A stretch of DNA of 43,694 nucleotides from a bacterium (GTDB lineage Bacteria > UBP6 > UBA1177): positions 1 through 43,694 of the forward strand of contig JAGCXM010000038.1 in NCBI GenBank assembly GCA_017961325.1, given 5' to 3'. Of the stretch, positions 16,660 through 24,585 are shown piece after piece (position 1 is the first letter of the stretch; every line of letters starts with the position of its first letter). Both the position numbers and the translations under genes were made by a program. The notes below the pieces were generated by a model. It was not told the DNA's origin. It did no database searches and saw only the letters and a program-made list of their open reading frames with translations.

Positions 16660-17315
16660 AGATAACTTGCATCTCCGGATTATACAAAAACATTTGCAGC
16701 GGAATTAAAAAGTCTTGTAAAAAGACATTAGAGGAAGTGCATAATTCTCTGCAAATAAACCCTCATTACCGCAAGCAATTGGTCTGTTATGCTGATTGCA
16801 CCGAAACATCAGACTTCCTAAAAAAAGAAGGGTGTTATGTTCACAAGGTATTTGATGATGCGCCTGCTGACATTATATTTGATACAAAACACAAAATGAA
16901 ACATTGGATAATGTATAATGCTGTCAAAGAGTTTAAAAATGTCCTTTGGATTGACTGGGATACATATAACAGAAAACCGATTGACGAACCGTTTATAAAC
17001 TACTGTCTTGCCACTCCAAATCCAAAATTTACTTGGATAAAAAATTATTGGGCCACAGTAAACTGCGCCGTATATTATTTGAATGAAAGTTCTTTGGAAC
17101 TTATGAAGAAAAGTTTTTCAGCAAAAGTATCCGAACCTAATGACGAGTTATTGTGGACAAGCGTACTCCCGCTGGACGTAAGGGAACAGAAAGAATATTG
17201 GTTAAACAGTTTTGTTGTAAATATCTGGGATGAAATAGATTTTCAAGATGTAACACCAGAAACATATTTCCTTCATTTGAAAAATTTTTCTATGTTAAAA
17301 AATTACAGAGGTTAA
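16656..17315 (+). CDS. Putative glycosyltransferase-like protein, family uncertain
   Basis: 219 residues. ATGA overlap with the previous stop shows translational coupling; the ribosome site is GAGGAGG. The segment KEFKNVLWIDWDTYNRKPIDEPF resembles the D-x-D region of GT-A fold enzymes, which binds a metal and the nucleotide sugar. The following WIKNYWATVNCAVYYLNES is like the 'acceptor' part of such enzymes. Overall similarity is too weak to name a family. Codon use is more AT-rich than in the gene before it, so it may have been acquired separately. Confidence 0.55.
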   Translation: MKITCISGLYKNICSGIKKSCKKTLEEVHNSLQINPHYRKQLVCYADCTETSDFLKKEGCYVHKVFDDAPADIIFDTKHKMKHWIMYNAVKEFKNVLWIDWDTYNRKPIDEPFINYCLATPNPKFTWIKNYWATVNCAVYYLNESSLELMKKSFSAKVSEPNDELLWTSVLPLDVREQKEYWLNSFVVNIWDEIDFQDVTPETYFLHLKNFSMLKNYRG

Positions 17316-17317
17316 GC

Positions 17318-17917
17318 ATGATTATAGAAAATTTATCAAAAACGGACCGTATTCAGGAAAAGAAAATCGCTGTTCTTCTCAGACATGCTGAAAGAGCCGA
17401 AATACCGGAAGGAACTTTCGGAAACGAAATTCTCCTGACAGAAAAAGGAAAACATGATTCAACGGAACTTGGGAAACAGCTCGCGGCTTATCGAATTAAC
17501 AAAATTTTCACCAGTCCCGTCAAACGTTGTGTGCAAACTGCAGAGATGATAAAAAAAGGTTTGAGACAGGATGTTAAGATAATTCTTTCGAATCAGCTTG
17601 GGAATCCCGGATTTCATATTTCTAACGGACATACAGCCGGGAAAGCTTTTTTGGATCACGGATGTTTCGGAGTTTTCGAGCGATTCTTACACAACGAGAA
17701 TATCGAAGGCGTTGCCGACGCAAATTCTCTTAGAACCGACGCTGTCAACTGGCTGTATAAAGAAACTACGGAAAATGGTCTGACCTTGTTTATAACACAT
17801 GACTCGTTGATTGCTCATTTCGCATTCGCAAACAACATAAGAGAATATTCAGCCGACAATTGGGTCGATTTTCTGGATGGTATAATATTAAATTTTTCAG
17901 AGGGAACGAAAAAGTGA
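17318..17917 (+). CDS. Histidine phosphatase family protein
   Basis: 199 residues with the histidine phosphatase (phosphoglycerate mutase-like) fold. The catalytic block is VLLRHAERAEIPEG, with His as phospho-acceptor and the following Arg. LTEKGKHDSTELGKQL and IFTSPVKRCVQTAEMI give the second Arg, and LFITHDSLIAHFAF the proton-donor His region. It removes phosphate from a small molecule or sugar phosphate; in glycan clusters such enzymes act on heptose- or sugar-phosphate intermediates (inference). It lies two bases after the previous gene and overlaps the next start by four bases. Confidence 0.85.
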   Translation: MIIENLSKTDRIQEKKIAVLLRHAERAEIPEGTFGNEILLTEKGKHDSTELGKQLAAYRINKIFTSPVKRCVQTAEMIKKGLRQDVKIILSNQLGNPGFHISNGHTAGKAFLDHGCFGVFERFLHNENIEGVADANSLRTDAVNWLYKETTENGLTLFITHDSLIAHFAFANNIREYSADNWVDFLDGIILNFSEGTKK

Positions 17918-19581
17918 AACCTACTCTCTCACTTTACGGCATAAAAGACCGCAACAACACAAAATATCCGGCTTTTGTCCACGATCACAATATTTGTCTA
18001 ATGCAGGACGGGGAAATTATTCAATACCTCCAGCTGGAACGCTACACGCGGCGGAAGTATGACAACCGGCTGGATCTCTTCATTGAAGAACTGACAGAGA
18101 ATCGAATTATCGATCTGCCCGAAGATTTTGACTTCGTGTGCGTCAATGATTTTACCGGAAACGCTTTCATTTCCTCTGGCGGAAGATGGCATTTCGAGTC
18201 CGATTTCCGGAAAACGCTTTCACCCGCACTGATTCCGGCGCGCGCTTACCTGAACAATGCCGGCGGTTTCGGCGGAAAAGAGTTGCAGGCTTTCTGCTGC
18301 CCGCATGAACTTGCACATATTTTTTCCACTGTTCCTTTTTACGGAGAGTTTAGGGAAAGCAGTCTTCTCGTTTCTTTTGACGGAGCATCAAGTCTCGGAA
18401 ACTATTCCGCTTTTTTGTATCGTGAAGGCAAACTCTCACTGATTGAAAACAATTGGAGCGATTTGGGATTTGCCTCGAAATTTTTCAACGACAACAAACT
18501 TTCGTTCAAAATGCTCGGAGCCGCTTCTTACGAACACTGTTCCGTTCCCGGAAAACTCATGGGGTTTGCAAGTTGGGGAAAGTACGATCCTGAGATTGAA
18601 ATCTGGCTCTGTGAAAACGACTTTTTCAACCGCTACAATAATTTCAGCGGAAGCGGAATCCTTGATTCAATCAGGACGCGTTTCGGTGACGTCTGTTCCG
18701 GCTTTGATACTCACAACGGTTTTTTGCAGGATTGTGCGGCAACCTTACAGCATATTTTTGAAAATGCAGTGCTTGAAAAACTCACTTCTCTTCAGGAAAA
18801 ATTTCATGCCGATTACCTCTATTACGGCGGCGGTTGCGCACTAAACATCGTTACGAACACGAAAATCGTCGAAAGCGGTCTCTTCAAGGATGTGTTTATC
18901 GCTCCATGCTGCAATGACAGCGGTCTGAGCATAGGAGCTGCCGCATTTCTGGAAATACAGAAAGGAAACAAAATTCAATTTCACAATCCGTATCTCTGCA
19001 ATATAGGACTTTCAGAAACAGAATATGAAGTTTCGGATTCTGAAATAAAGGCAACGGCAGAACTTCTTATGCAGCACAAAATTGCGGGAATCTGCAACGG
19101 AACAGCGGAAACCGGCCCCCGCGCCCTCGGGAACAGAAGCCTTGTCGCTCTTGCCGACAGCAGAGAACTGGCTCGGAAAATTAGCATGGAAGTAAAAAAA
19201 CGCGAGTGGTATCGTCCTGTCGCACCTATTATGCTGCTGGAAAATGCAAAAACAGCTGCCGAACAGAAAGTGTCGTCTCTAGCCCGTTTTATGCTTCAGG
19301 ACTTCACTGTCAAAAACGAATACCGTGAAAAAATGGCCGGAGTAGTCCATGCGAACAATACTGCGAGAATACAGACTGTTGCTGACAAATCAGAAAATCC
19401 GTTTATGTTCCGCCTTCTTTCTTTTCTGCATGAAAAATACGGAGTCAACGCACTTATCAACACCTCTTTCAACGCGCAGGGTGAACCGATAGTCCATACT
19501 GCGCAGCAGGCTTTACAGTCAGCGAAAAAGATGAATCTTGATGGCATAGTGATTAACGGAAAATTGGAGATTTTAAGATGA
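17914..19581 (+). CDS. NodU/CmcH-family carbamoyltransferase
   Basis: 555 residues from a GTG start at 17914, which overlaps the previous TGA and has AGAGGGA before it. It transfers a carbamoyl group from carbamoyl phosphate to a hydroxyl of a sugar or other metabolite, with an ATP-dependent adenylate step in known members. Motifs: HELAHIFSTVPF and SFDGASS in the N-terminal half (Kae1/YrdC-type metal-binding fold), GGGCALNIVTNTKI, CNDSGLSIGAAAFL, TGPRALGNRSLVALAD, WYRPVAPIML, and NTSFNAQGEPIV in the C-terminal domain. Length agrees with the family (about 550-600). In module A it suggests a carbamoylated sugar product. Confidence 0.92.
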   Translation: MKPTLSLYGIKDRNNTKYPAFVHDHNICLMQDGEIIQYLQLERYTRRKYDNRLDLFIEELTENRIIDLPEDFDFVCVNDFTGNAFISSGGRWHFESDFRKTLSPALIPARAYLNNAGGFGGKELQAFCCPHELAHIFSTVPFYGEFRESSLLVSFDGASSLGNYSAFLYREGKLSLIENNWSDLGFASKFFNDNKLSFKMLGAASYEHCSVPGKLMGFASWGKYDPEIEIWLCENDFFNRYNNFSGSGILDSIRTRFGDVCSGFDTHNGFLQDCAATLQHIFENAVLEKLTSLQEKFHADYLYYGGGCALNIVTNTKIVESGLFKDVFIAPCCNDSGLSIGAAAFLEIQKGNKIQFHNPYLCNIGLSETEYEVSDSEIKATAELLMQHKIAGICNGTAETGPRALGNRSLVALADSRELARKISMEVKKREWYRPVAPIMLLENAKTAAEQKVSSLARFMLQDFTVKNEYREKMAGVVHANNTARIQTVADKSENPFMFRLLSFLHEKYGVNALINTSFNAQGEPIVHTAQQALQSAKKMNLDGIVINGKLEILR

Positions 19582-20276
19582 ACTGGCGTGAAATAAAAGA
19601 CAATCAAACGGAAAAACGGTTTTATTTTAACGGAAAGCCCCTTTCCAAACAGTTCAAGTCGCTTCTTAAATTCCACGAACCGGGACTCGCACCTGTTGAG
19701 GATGAAAGCGGCTGGTATCATATTGATGTCAACGAAAATGCGATATATCCGGAACGTTACGAGCGGACTTTCGGCTTCTACTGCGGCCGTGCTGCGGTAA
19801 CATCAAAAGATGGTTGTTTTCACATCGGAACTGACGGAAAGGCGGTATATTCCGAACGATATGCATGGTGCGGAAATTTTCAGGAAAACATCTGCACTGT
19901 CCGTGACAAAAACGGCAGCTATTTTCACATTGATACGGACGGAAAACGGCTTTACGATGAAAACTACATTTATGCCGGTGATTTCCGCGACGGAATTGCC
20001 TGCGTAAAATGTTCAAACGGTTTTTGGCGGCACATAAAAGCAGACGGCACTTTTCTGAACTCAAAAGGCTTTCTGGATCTGGGAGTTTTCCACAAAAATA
20101 TCGCTCCTGCCCGCGACGAAAAGGGCTGGTTCCATTTGGATGCTTGCGGCAAACCTCTTTATGCCGAACGATATATGAACATTGAACCCTTCTACAACGG
20201 ATTCGCTTTGGTAACGAATTTCGACTGGTCGAAAAAAATAATAAATGAAAAAGGAGAAACAATCTTATGGGTATGA
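19578..20276 (+). CDS. WG/KWG-repeat-like protein
   Basis: 232 residues consisting of about six repeats of 25-30 residues with the pattern 'F...G.A.V...G..YHIDTDGK..Y..RY' (for example GWYHIDVNENAIYPERYERTFGFYCGRAAV and SYFHIDTDGKRLYDENY). This is the signature of WG beta-repeat proteins, which form a beta-solenoid or propeller for binding. ATGA overlap with the carbamoyltransferase indicates coupled translation. No signal peptide is seen, so it should be cytoplasmic. The role in the cluster is unknown; a scaffold or substrate-recognition protein is possible. Confidence 0.78.
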   Translation: MNWREIKDNQTEKRFYFNGKPLSKQFKSLLKFHEPGLAPVEDESGWYHIDVNENAIYPERYERTFGFYCGRAAVTSKDGCFHIGTDGKAVYSERYAWCGNFQENICTVRDKNGSYFHIDTDGKRLYDENYIYAGDFRDGIACVKCSNGFWRHIKADGTFLNSKGFLDLGVFHKNIAPARDEKGWFHLDACGKPLYAERYMNIEPFYNGFALVTNFDWSKKIINEKGETILWV

Positions 20277-21205
20277 AAGACAAAAAAATTCTGGTAACAG
20301 GAGCTCTCGGCTTCATCGGACGAACGCTTTTGGAGACTTTAATCGAACAAGACTGCGGTGCGGAACTTTACGGAATCGATATAAAAAAGTTCCCTGAAAA
20401 TGCGGACAAACTGAGATCCGTTCATTTTGAAAATATCGATATCCGCAATGAGAAAAAAATCAAATCATATATCCGCAGGAACCACTTTGACGGCGTGGTT
20501 CACCTCGCAGCGGTAAGCCGTGTAGCCGTAGCCGAAGAGGATAAAAAGAATTGTATCGAAACGAACTACAAGGGAACAAAATATATTGCCGAAGCCGTAA
20601 GTGAGAATCCCGATTCATGGATGATTTTCGGAAGCAGCCGCGAAGTTTACGGTGAACAGGAAAAATTTCCGGTTTCAGAGGATACGGAACTCCTTCCGTT
20701 AAACATTTACGGATTCTATAAACTTGAAGGAGAACGGATAGTCCGGAAAGACGTAAAAAAGTACTTTATTCTCCGTTTTTCAAATGTTTACGGCAATGAA
20801 TATGATATTCCGGAACGTGTGATTCCAAAATTTACAGCAACAGCCCTTGAAGGCGGCGAGCTGGTTCTGGAAGGCGGCGAACAAATAATAGATTTCACTC
20901 ATATAGATGACACAGTTTTTGCAATTATCCAATGCATGTCGGCTCTTGAAAAGAACGAATTTATGCAAGAAACCATGCATATCCTTCCAGGAATAGGGCG
21001 CAACATCACTGACATAATCGATATTTTGCGTAGCAACGGATTGAATTTTTCGGTAAAACGGAATGCTCCACGCAGTTATGATGTCCAAAAATTCATAGGA
21101 GACTCAAAAAAATGCAGAGATTTTTTAAAAGATCTCTCTTTTACGGACTTGGAAACAGGAATCCGGAAATTAATCGAAATCTACCAATCAAAAAAAAGAA
21201 AATGA
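20267..21205 (+). CDS. NAD-dependent epimerase/dehydratase (extended SDR)
   Basis: 312 residues. The Rossmann nucleotide site is ILVTGALGFIGRTLLE (G-x2-G-x2-G), followed by HFDGVVHLAAVSR; the active-site Tyr and Lys are in NIYGFYKLEGERI, and the upstream Ser is in FGSSREVYGE. The LRFSNVYG and DFTHIDDT blocks are those of UDP/dTDP-sugar epimerases and dehydratases. It probably makes the nucleotide sugar used by the glycosyltransferase in this operon. The start at 20267 fits AAAGGAGAAA; a second ATG at 20273 is possible. It is the last gene of module A, ending nine bases before element E2. Confidence 0.92.
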   Translation: MGMKDKKILVTGALGFIGRTLLETLIEQDCGAELYGIDIKKFPENADKLRSVHFENIDIRNEKKIKSYIRRNHFDGVVHLAAVSRVAVAEEDKKNCIETNYKGTKYIAEAVSENPDSWMIFGSSREVYGEQEKFPVSEDTELLPLNIYGFYKLEGERIVRKDVKKYFILRFSNVYGNEYDIPERVIPKFTATALEGGELVLEGGEQIIDFTHIDDTVFAIIQCMSALEKNEFMQETMHILPGIGRNITDIIDILRSNGLNFSVKRNAPRSYDVQKFIGDSKKCRDFLKDLSFTDLETGIRKLIEIYQSKKRK

Positions 21206-21214
21206 TAATTTTTT

Positions 21215-21243
21215 GTCAACTCTCTCATTTTCCACCCCTTATA
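21215..21243 (+). promoter_or_regulatory. Repeated element E2 (putative alternative-sigma promoter)
   Basis: GTCAACTC (21215-21222), 13 bases, CCCTTATA (21236-21243), then GTGTAGG. It lies nine bases after the epimerase stop; 43 bases separate it from the next start codon. Confidence 0.75.
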
Positions 21244-21286
21244 TGTCGTGTAGGCGTTTGATTGACAAGACAAATGGAGGGAAAAG

Positions 21287-21577
21287 ATGAAAGACGATTT
21301 CGGAAGAGATTTGAGATGCAAAAGCACGGGAAAGATCTGCTACACTGAAAGAGAAGCGGGAAACGCTCTCAACGGAGCAAAAAAATGCGGACACGCAAAC
21401 GAGATCCCGAAAAGGAAATATTACTGCTCAAAATGCGGCTGCTACCACCTTACGCACTATTCTTTCTACAAAAGTGACAAACCTCAGCGCGAATTCAGAC
21501 GAAAACTCAGAAACATTATCGCTTTTGAAGACGACAGAACATGGCACGAAGAATACCGTCTTCTTTGCGTTGCCTAA
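21287..21577 (+). CDS. Small zinc-knuckle protein, CxxCGCYHLTH family
   Basis: 96 residues. It begins MKDDFGRDLRCKSTGKICYTEREAGNAL, has a central KYYCSKCGCYHLTHYSFYKSDKPQR, and ends in a helical LRNIIAFEDDRTWHEEYR. Two Cys and two His in C-x2-C-x3-H-x2-H spacing probably bind zinc. It is close to the protein at 27407 and to a truncated copy at 36559, and more distantly related to the 62-residue one at 14246. The ribosome site is TGGAGGGAAAAG. It is the first gene of module B. Function unknown; it might be a nucleic-acid or protein-binding adaptor. Confidence 0.8.
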   Translation: MKDDFGRDLRCKSTGKICYTEREAGNALNGAKKCGHANEIPKRKYYCSKCGCYHLTHYSFYKSDKPQREFRRKLRNIIAFEDDRTWHEEYRLLCVA

Positions 21578-21602
21578 AACAACCACATAACGGAGGGAAA
21601 CG

Positions 21603-23336
21603 ATGAAAAATATCTCAATGATCTTACACTTTTGCATGATTACACTCTGCTTGATGTCCGGCTGTTCTTCAAAAGAAGAGGTTCAGAAACCAAAAAACGA
21701 AGACATAATTCTGCTTCAAGACACTGAAAATGATCCCGATCCAGTCATACGGCACGAGACGCAGTCTAGTGTAACAACCGATGCCAAACCGAATCTGATG
21801 TGGTCGCAGCCCTCTCCCGGACCGATGTATTACGATAGTACCTCAGAATACTGCGAAGAGTTGCGCGAAGGCGGTTTTTCCGACTGGAGACCGCCGACAA
21901 CCGAGGAATTGAAATCAATAATGAAAGATTGTTCAGGATTCAAGGAGGGAAGCGGCATATTCTACACAGAAAAAGAGGCGGACACATTGCGGACTTATGT
22001 CAACGGATTCCGCCTTTACGACAGCTGCTTCTGGTCTTTTAACGAAAAGGAAAATAACCAAGACTGGTTTAACGGTTACGGGATGGTTAGCGGAAAAAGC
22101 TGCCTTGCCGATCCTGACTGGCATCCGTGCCGTCCGTGTAAGTATGATCTCTGCAATGTTGCATGCGTCAGGGAATCTTCCCCGAAAGACTTTGCCGCAG
22201 AGAAAAAAATTGAAATGGAAAAAGCACTTGATCCTGACAAACTGCAGTGGTCTGAAAGCACGATGTCGAAAAAGAAAAATTACACAGCAACGCTGCTTGC
22301 AGAGCGGCACATTATGTACTCCGCAGCAAAAAAACTTTGCGATGAAAGCTGGATCTGTGAAGGAGACGAAGAACGGGAAATTCCCTGCGGATACCTGTAC
22401 CGTGACTGCATGGACGACACTTTCGGGGTGCATGATGCCTATTCATACTGCGAATCTTTAAGAGAAGGAGGTTTCAGCGACTGGCGCCAGCCGACAATAG
22501 AAGAATTAAAATCGCTGCACGGCAGATATAAAAAGCCGGAAAAAGATGCAGACGAAAGTTTTTTCCTTGCTGCAAGAAGCAGTCACGGGGTACGCGCTCT
22601 CACGGCAAACAGTATCTGGGACGGCTCTCATGCAAGGCCAGACCGGTTCGGCTGGACATACAGTCCGGTGCTCGACCTCGCTCTTTATGTGCCGGTGATA
22701 AACCACGATACAGATGTGATTTGCGTCCGTGACAGAAAAGATGACGATTTCAAGGTTAAACCTAAAAGGAAACCTGTGAAATCATTGCCGAATCCCAAGT
22801 CTTTGAAGTGGTCGTCCGTTGCAGCCGATCCGATGACATGGGAAGAAGCACAAAATTACTGCTCAAACCTTGCAGAAAACAACCATTCCGACTGGCGCCT
22901 GCCAAACATCGATGAATTGCGCACGCTCATTCAAAACTGCGACAAAACCAAAGCGGGAGGCAGGTGCAGAATCAGCGAAAACAGACAGTGCCTCGATGAA
23001 AAATGCTGGAGCAAAGACTGCAACGGGTGCGGCAGAATCAACACGCTGCCGGCAAAAACGGAATACTATGAGCTCGGAGAAGAAACAAAGAAACAACTCT
23101 TGGAAGAAATAAACGATCCCAAATTCAGCAAAATCAAATCAAAAGAGGCTTTCTGGTCGTCAACTCTCGACCCGGAAAACACTAAAGAAGCCTGGAGCGT
23201 TGACTTCTTGAATGCCAGAGTCGGTCACATGACGATGCTTGTTGACGCATACGATCGCGGAGGAGCACATTCGGCAGATTTTCCGTATATTCTCGACTAT
23301 AAACTCAAAGTTGTATGTGTAAGAAATAACCAATAA
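21603..23336 (+). CDS. DUF1566 lipoprotein with three domain copies
   Basis: 577 residues. Lipobox signal MKNISMILHFCMITLCLMSGC, then a short acidic linker and three DUF1566 units, recognised by GGFSDWRPPTTEELKSI (about residue 90), GGFSDWRQPTIEELKSL (about 290) and NHSDWRLPNIDELRTLI (about 430), with WSS/WSF and ACVRE / VICVRD / VVCVRN closings. It is the second gene after E2, with CGGAGGGAAACG before the ATG. It is likely to be surface-anchored and possibly sugar- or peptide-binding. It is a paralogue of the 10127 gene; the remnant of another copy follows the small zinc gene of module D. Confidence 0.85.
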   Translation: MKNISMILHFCMITLCLMSGCSSKEEVQKPKNEDIILLQDTENDPDPVIRHETQSSVTTDAKPNLMWSQPSPGPMYYDSTSEYCEELREGGFSDWRPPTTEELKSIMKDCSGFKEGSGIFYTEKEADTLRTYVNGFRLYDSCFWSFNEKENNQDWFNGYGMVSGKSCLADPDWHPCRPCKYDLCNVACVRESSPKDFAAEKKIEMEKALDPDKLQWSESTMSKKKNYTATLLAERHIMYSAAKKLCDESWICEGDEEREIPCGYLYRDCMDDTFGVHDAYSYCESLREGGFSDWRQPTIEELKSLHGRYKKPEKDADESFFLAARSSHGVRALTANSIWDGSHARPDRFGWTYSPVLDLALYVPVINHDTDVICVRDRKDDDFKVKPKRKPVKSLPNPKSLKWSSVAADPMTWEEAQNYCSNLAENNHSDWRLPNIDELRTLIQNCDKTKAGGRCRISENRQCLDEKCWSKDCNGCGRINTLPAKTEYYELGEETKKQLLEEINDPKFSKIKSKEAFWSSTLDPENTKEAWSVDFLNARVGHMTMLVDAYDRGGAHSADFPYILDYKLKVVCVRNNQ

Positions 23337-23370
23337 TTTTGTGCCTTTACACTTTTTGAGACAAATTTTT

Positions 23371-23399
23371 GTCAACTCGGAAGTTTTCCGACGCTTATA
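23371..23399 (+). promoter_or_regulatory. Repeated element E3 (putative alternative-sigma promoter of the viperin module)
   Basis: GTCAACTC (23371-23378), 13 bases nearly identical to those of E1, CGCTTATA (23392-23399). It lies 34 bases after the DUF1566 stop and 200 bases before the viperin start. The interval holds a possible 9-codon open frame at 23434 with a good ribosome site (GGAGG) and the repeat R1. Confidence 0.75.
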
Positions 23400-23495
23400 G
23401 ATAGGGCGAGAGGTTGAAAGGAGGAATAGGATAATGCTTCCAACTTATTTCCTGTCACTGTGAGGCGGATTCCAATTTGTGAAAAAACTCTAAGT

Positions 23496-23583
23496 TGTTG
23501 ATTTTATTGTCACAAAAAAAATGTCCTGATTCCTGCACTGTTTTTCGACTCAAACAAACAAAAATGGTCGAGTTTAAGGTTTT
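23496..23583 (+). repeat. Direct repeat R1 upstream of viperin
   Basis: About 86 bases that recur at 27271. They share tgttgattttatt, tcacaaaaaaa, tgtcc, gatt and acaaaaatg at matching positions, with roughly three quarters of the bases identical by eye. R1 and R2 bracket the whole viperin module. A promoter/leader or a recombination scar are both possible. Confidence 0.65.
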
Positions 23584-23599
23584 TTTAAGGAGAGAGGAT

Positions 23600-24460
23600 A
23601 TGGAAAAAACGAATTACGTTTTCAACTGGCATGTTACTTCAAAATGCAACTACCACTGCCGCTTCTGCTATTCAGAGTGGGAGAAGATGCCGGAAATCTG
23701 GGATGACCCGCAGAAAGTCGCTGCACTTCTGAAAAATCTTTCAGAGAGCAGACTTTTCGAAAAAGGCAAAACCCGCCTGAACATTGCAGGCGGCGAAGCG
23801 ACTATTAACATGAAAAAACTTGCACCGGTCATTGAAACAGCCTGGAATCAAGGTTTTGTGCTGTCTATCATCACCAACGGTTCTTATCTTGAAAATCTGA
23901 TGCCCTTCATCGGCAAATTCTCAATGGTCGGCATATCGGTGGATTCGGCCAGCGATGAAAACAACGTCAAAATAGGCCGCTGCACCGCTAAAGGGAAAGT
24001 AATGACATTTTCAGAACTTTGCAAAAAGGTCGATGCGCTCAAAGCTACAAATCCGGAACTGATTATCAAAATCAATTCAGTGGTCAATGTTCTCAACTGG
24101 AACGAGAATCTGCTCAGTCAGCTTAAGTCTGTCGGCGCACAGAAGTATAAAATCCTGCGCCAGATGCCTTTCAACGGCGATAAAGGCATAAGTGATGAGC
24201 AGTGGCGGCATTTCATCGAACTTAACCGTCACCCCGGACTAAATACCGTTATTGAAGACAATGAAGATATGACTCACAGTTACCTGATGATAGCCCCTGA
24301 CGGCAGATTCTTCCAGAACGGCGGCACAGAATACGCCTACAGTTCGCATTCTCTCTGGGAAAAACCTGCCGACGAACTGCTTGGCGAAATGGATTTTGAT
24401 GAAGAAAAGTTCAAAAGCAGATACAACCTGTCTGACGAAAAGAAAAATTCAAATTTTTAA
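23600..24460 (+). CDS. Prokaryotic viperin (antiviral radical SAM ddhNTP synthase)
   Basis: 286 residues. Radical SAM cluster site CNYHCRFC (Cys16, 20, 23) in NWHVTSKCNYHCRFCYSEW, which mirrors the CNYKCGFC of animal viperin. Further viperin-specific blocks are aligned in order: LNIAGGEATIN, SIITNGSYL, ISVDSASDENNVKIGR, FKINSVVN-type IIKINSVVNVLNWNENL, KYKILRQMPFNGDKG and DMTHSYLMIAPDGRFFQNGG. Known prokaryotic viperins convert CTP, GTP or UTP to 3'-deoxy-3',4'-didehydro nucleotides that stop viral RNA synthesis. No SPASM domain is present and length fits. The start follows AAGGAGAGAGG. The usual neighbouring nucleotide kinase is absent; instead a 37-residue peptide and an ankyrin protein follow. 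The main alternative is a MoaA-like enzyme, which the viperin blocks disfavour. Confidence 0.87.
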   Translation: MEKTNYVFNWHVTSKCNYHCRFCYSEWEKMPEIWDDPQKVAALLKNLSESRLFEKGKTRLNIAGGEATINMKKLAPVIETAWNQGFVLSIITNGSYLENLMPFIGKFSMVGISVDSASDENNVKIGRCTAKGKVMTFSELCKKVDALKATNPELIIKINSVVNVLNWNENLLSQLKSVGAQKYKILRQMPFNGDKGISDEQWRHFIELNRHPGLNTVIEDNEDMTHSYLMIAPDGRFFQNGGTEYAYSSHSLWEKPADELLGEMDFDEEKFKSRYNLSDEKKNSNF

Positions 24461-24471
24461 TGGAGGAATAT

Positions 24472-24585
24472 ATGTTGAATCCGGTGAAAATGAAAAGGGA
24501 ACTCAACAGTCTGTTTGCAGATGCAGCTATAATGAGGAAATCAATTCAAAACGGCGTCTTTGGCGCAGGAGTAAACCATGAGTGA
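24472..24585 (+). CDS. 37-residue peptide between viperin and the ankyrin protein
   Basis: A short open frame with a strong ribosome site (TGGAGGAATAT) 11 bases after viperin; its last eight bases overlap the start of the next gene. Product starts MLNPVKMKRELNSLFADAAI and ends FGAGVNHE. No membrane segment. The tight spacing, own ribosome site and overlap suggest it is translated; it could be a real small protein or a translational coupler for the large gene. No homologue is recognised. Confidence 0.55.
   Translation: MLNPVKMKRELNSLFADAAIMRKSIQNGVFGAGVNHE

Noticed and set aside
23434-23463. A 9-codon leader frame (MLPTYFLSL) after E3 with a GGAGG site
   Set aside because: Too short to support as a gene; it may be chance or a remnant of a lost first gene. 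Mentioned under E3 only.
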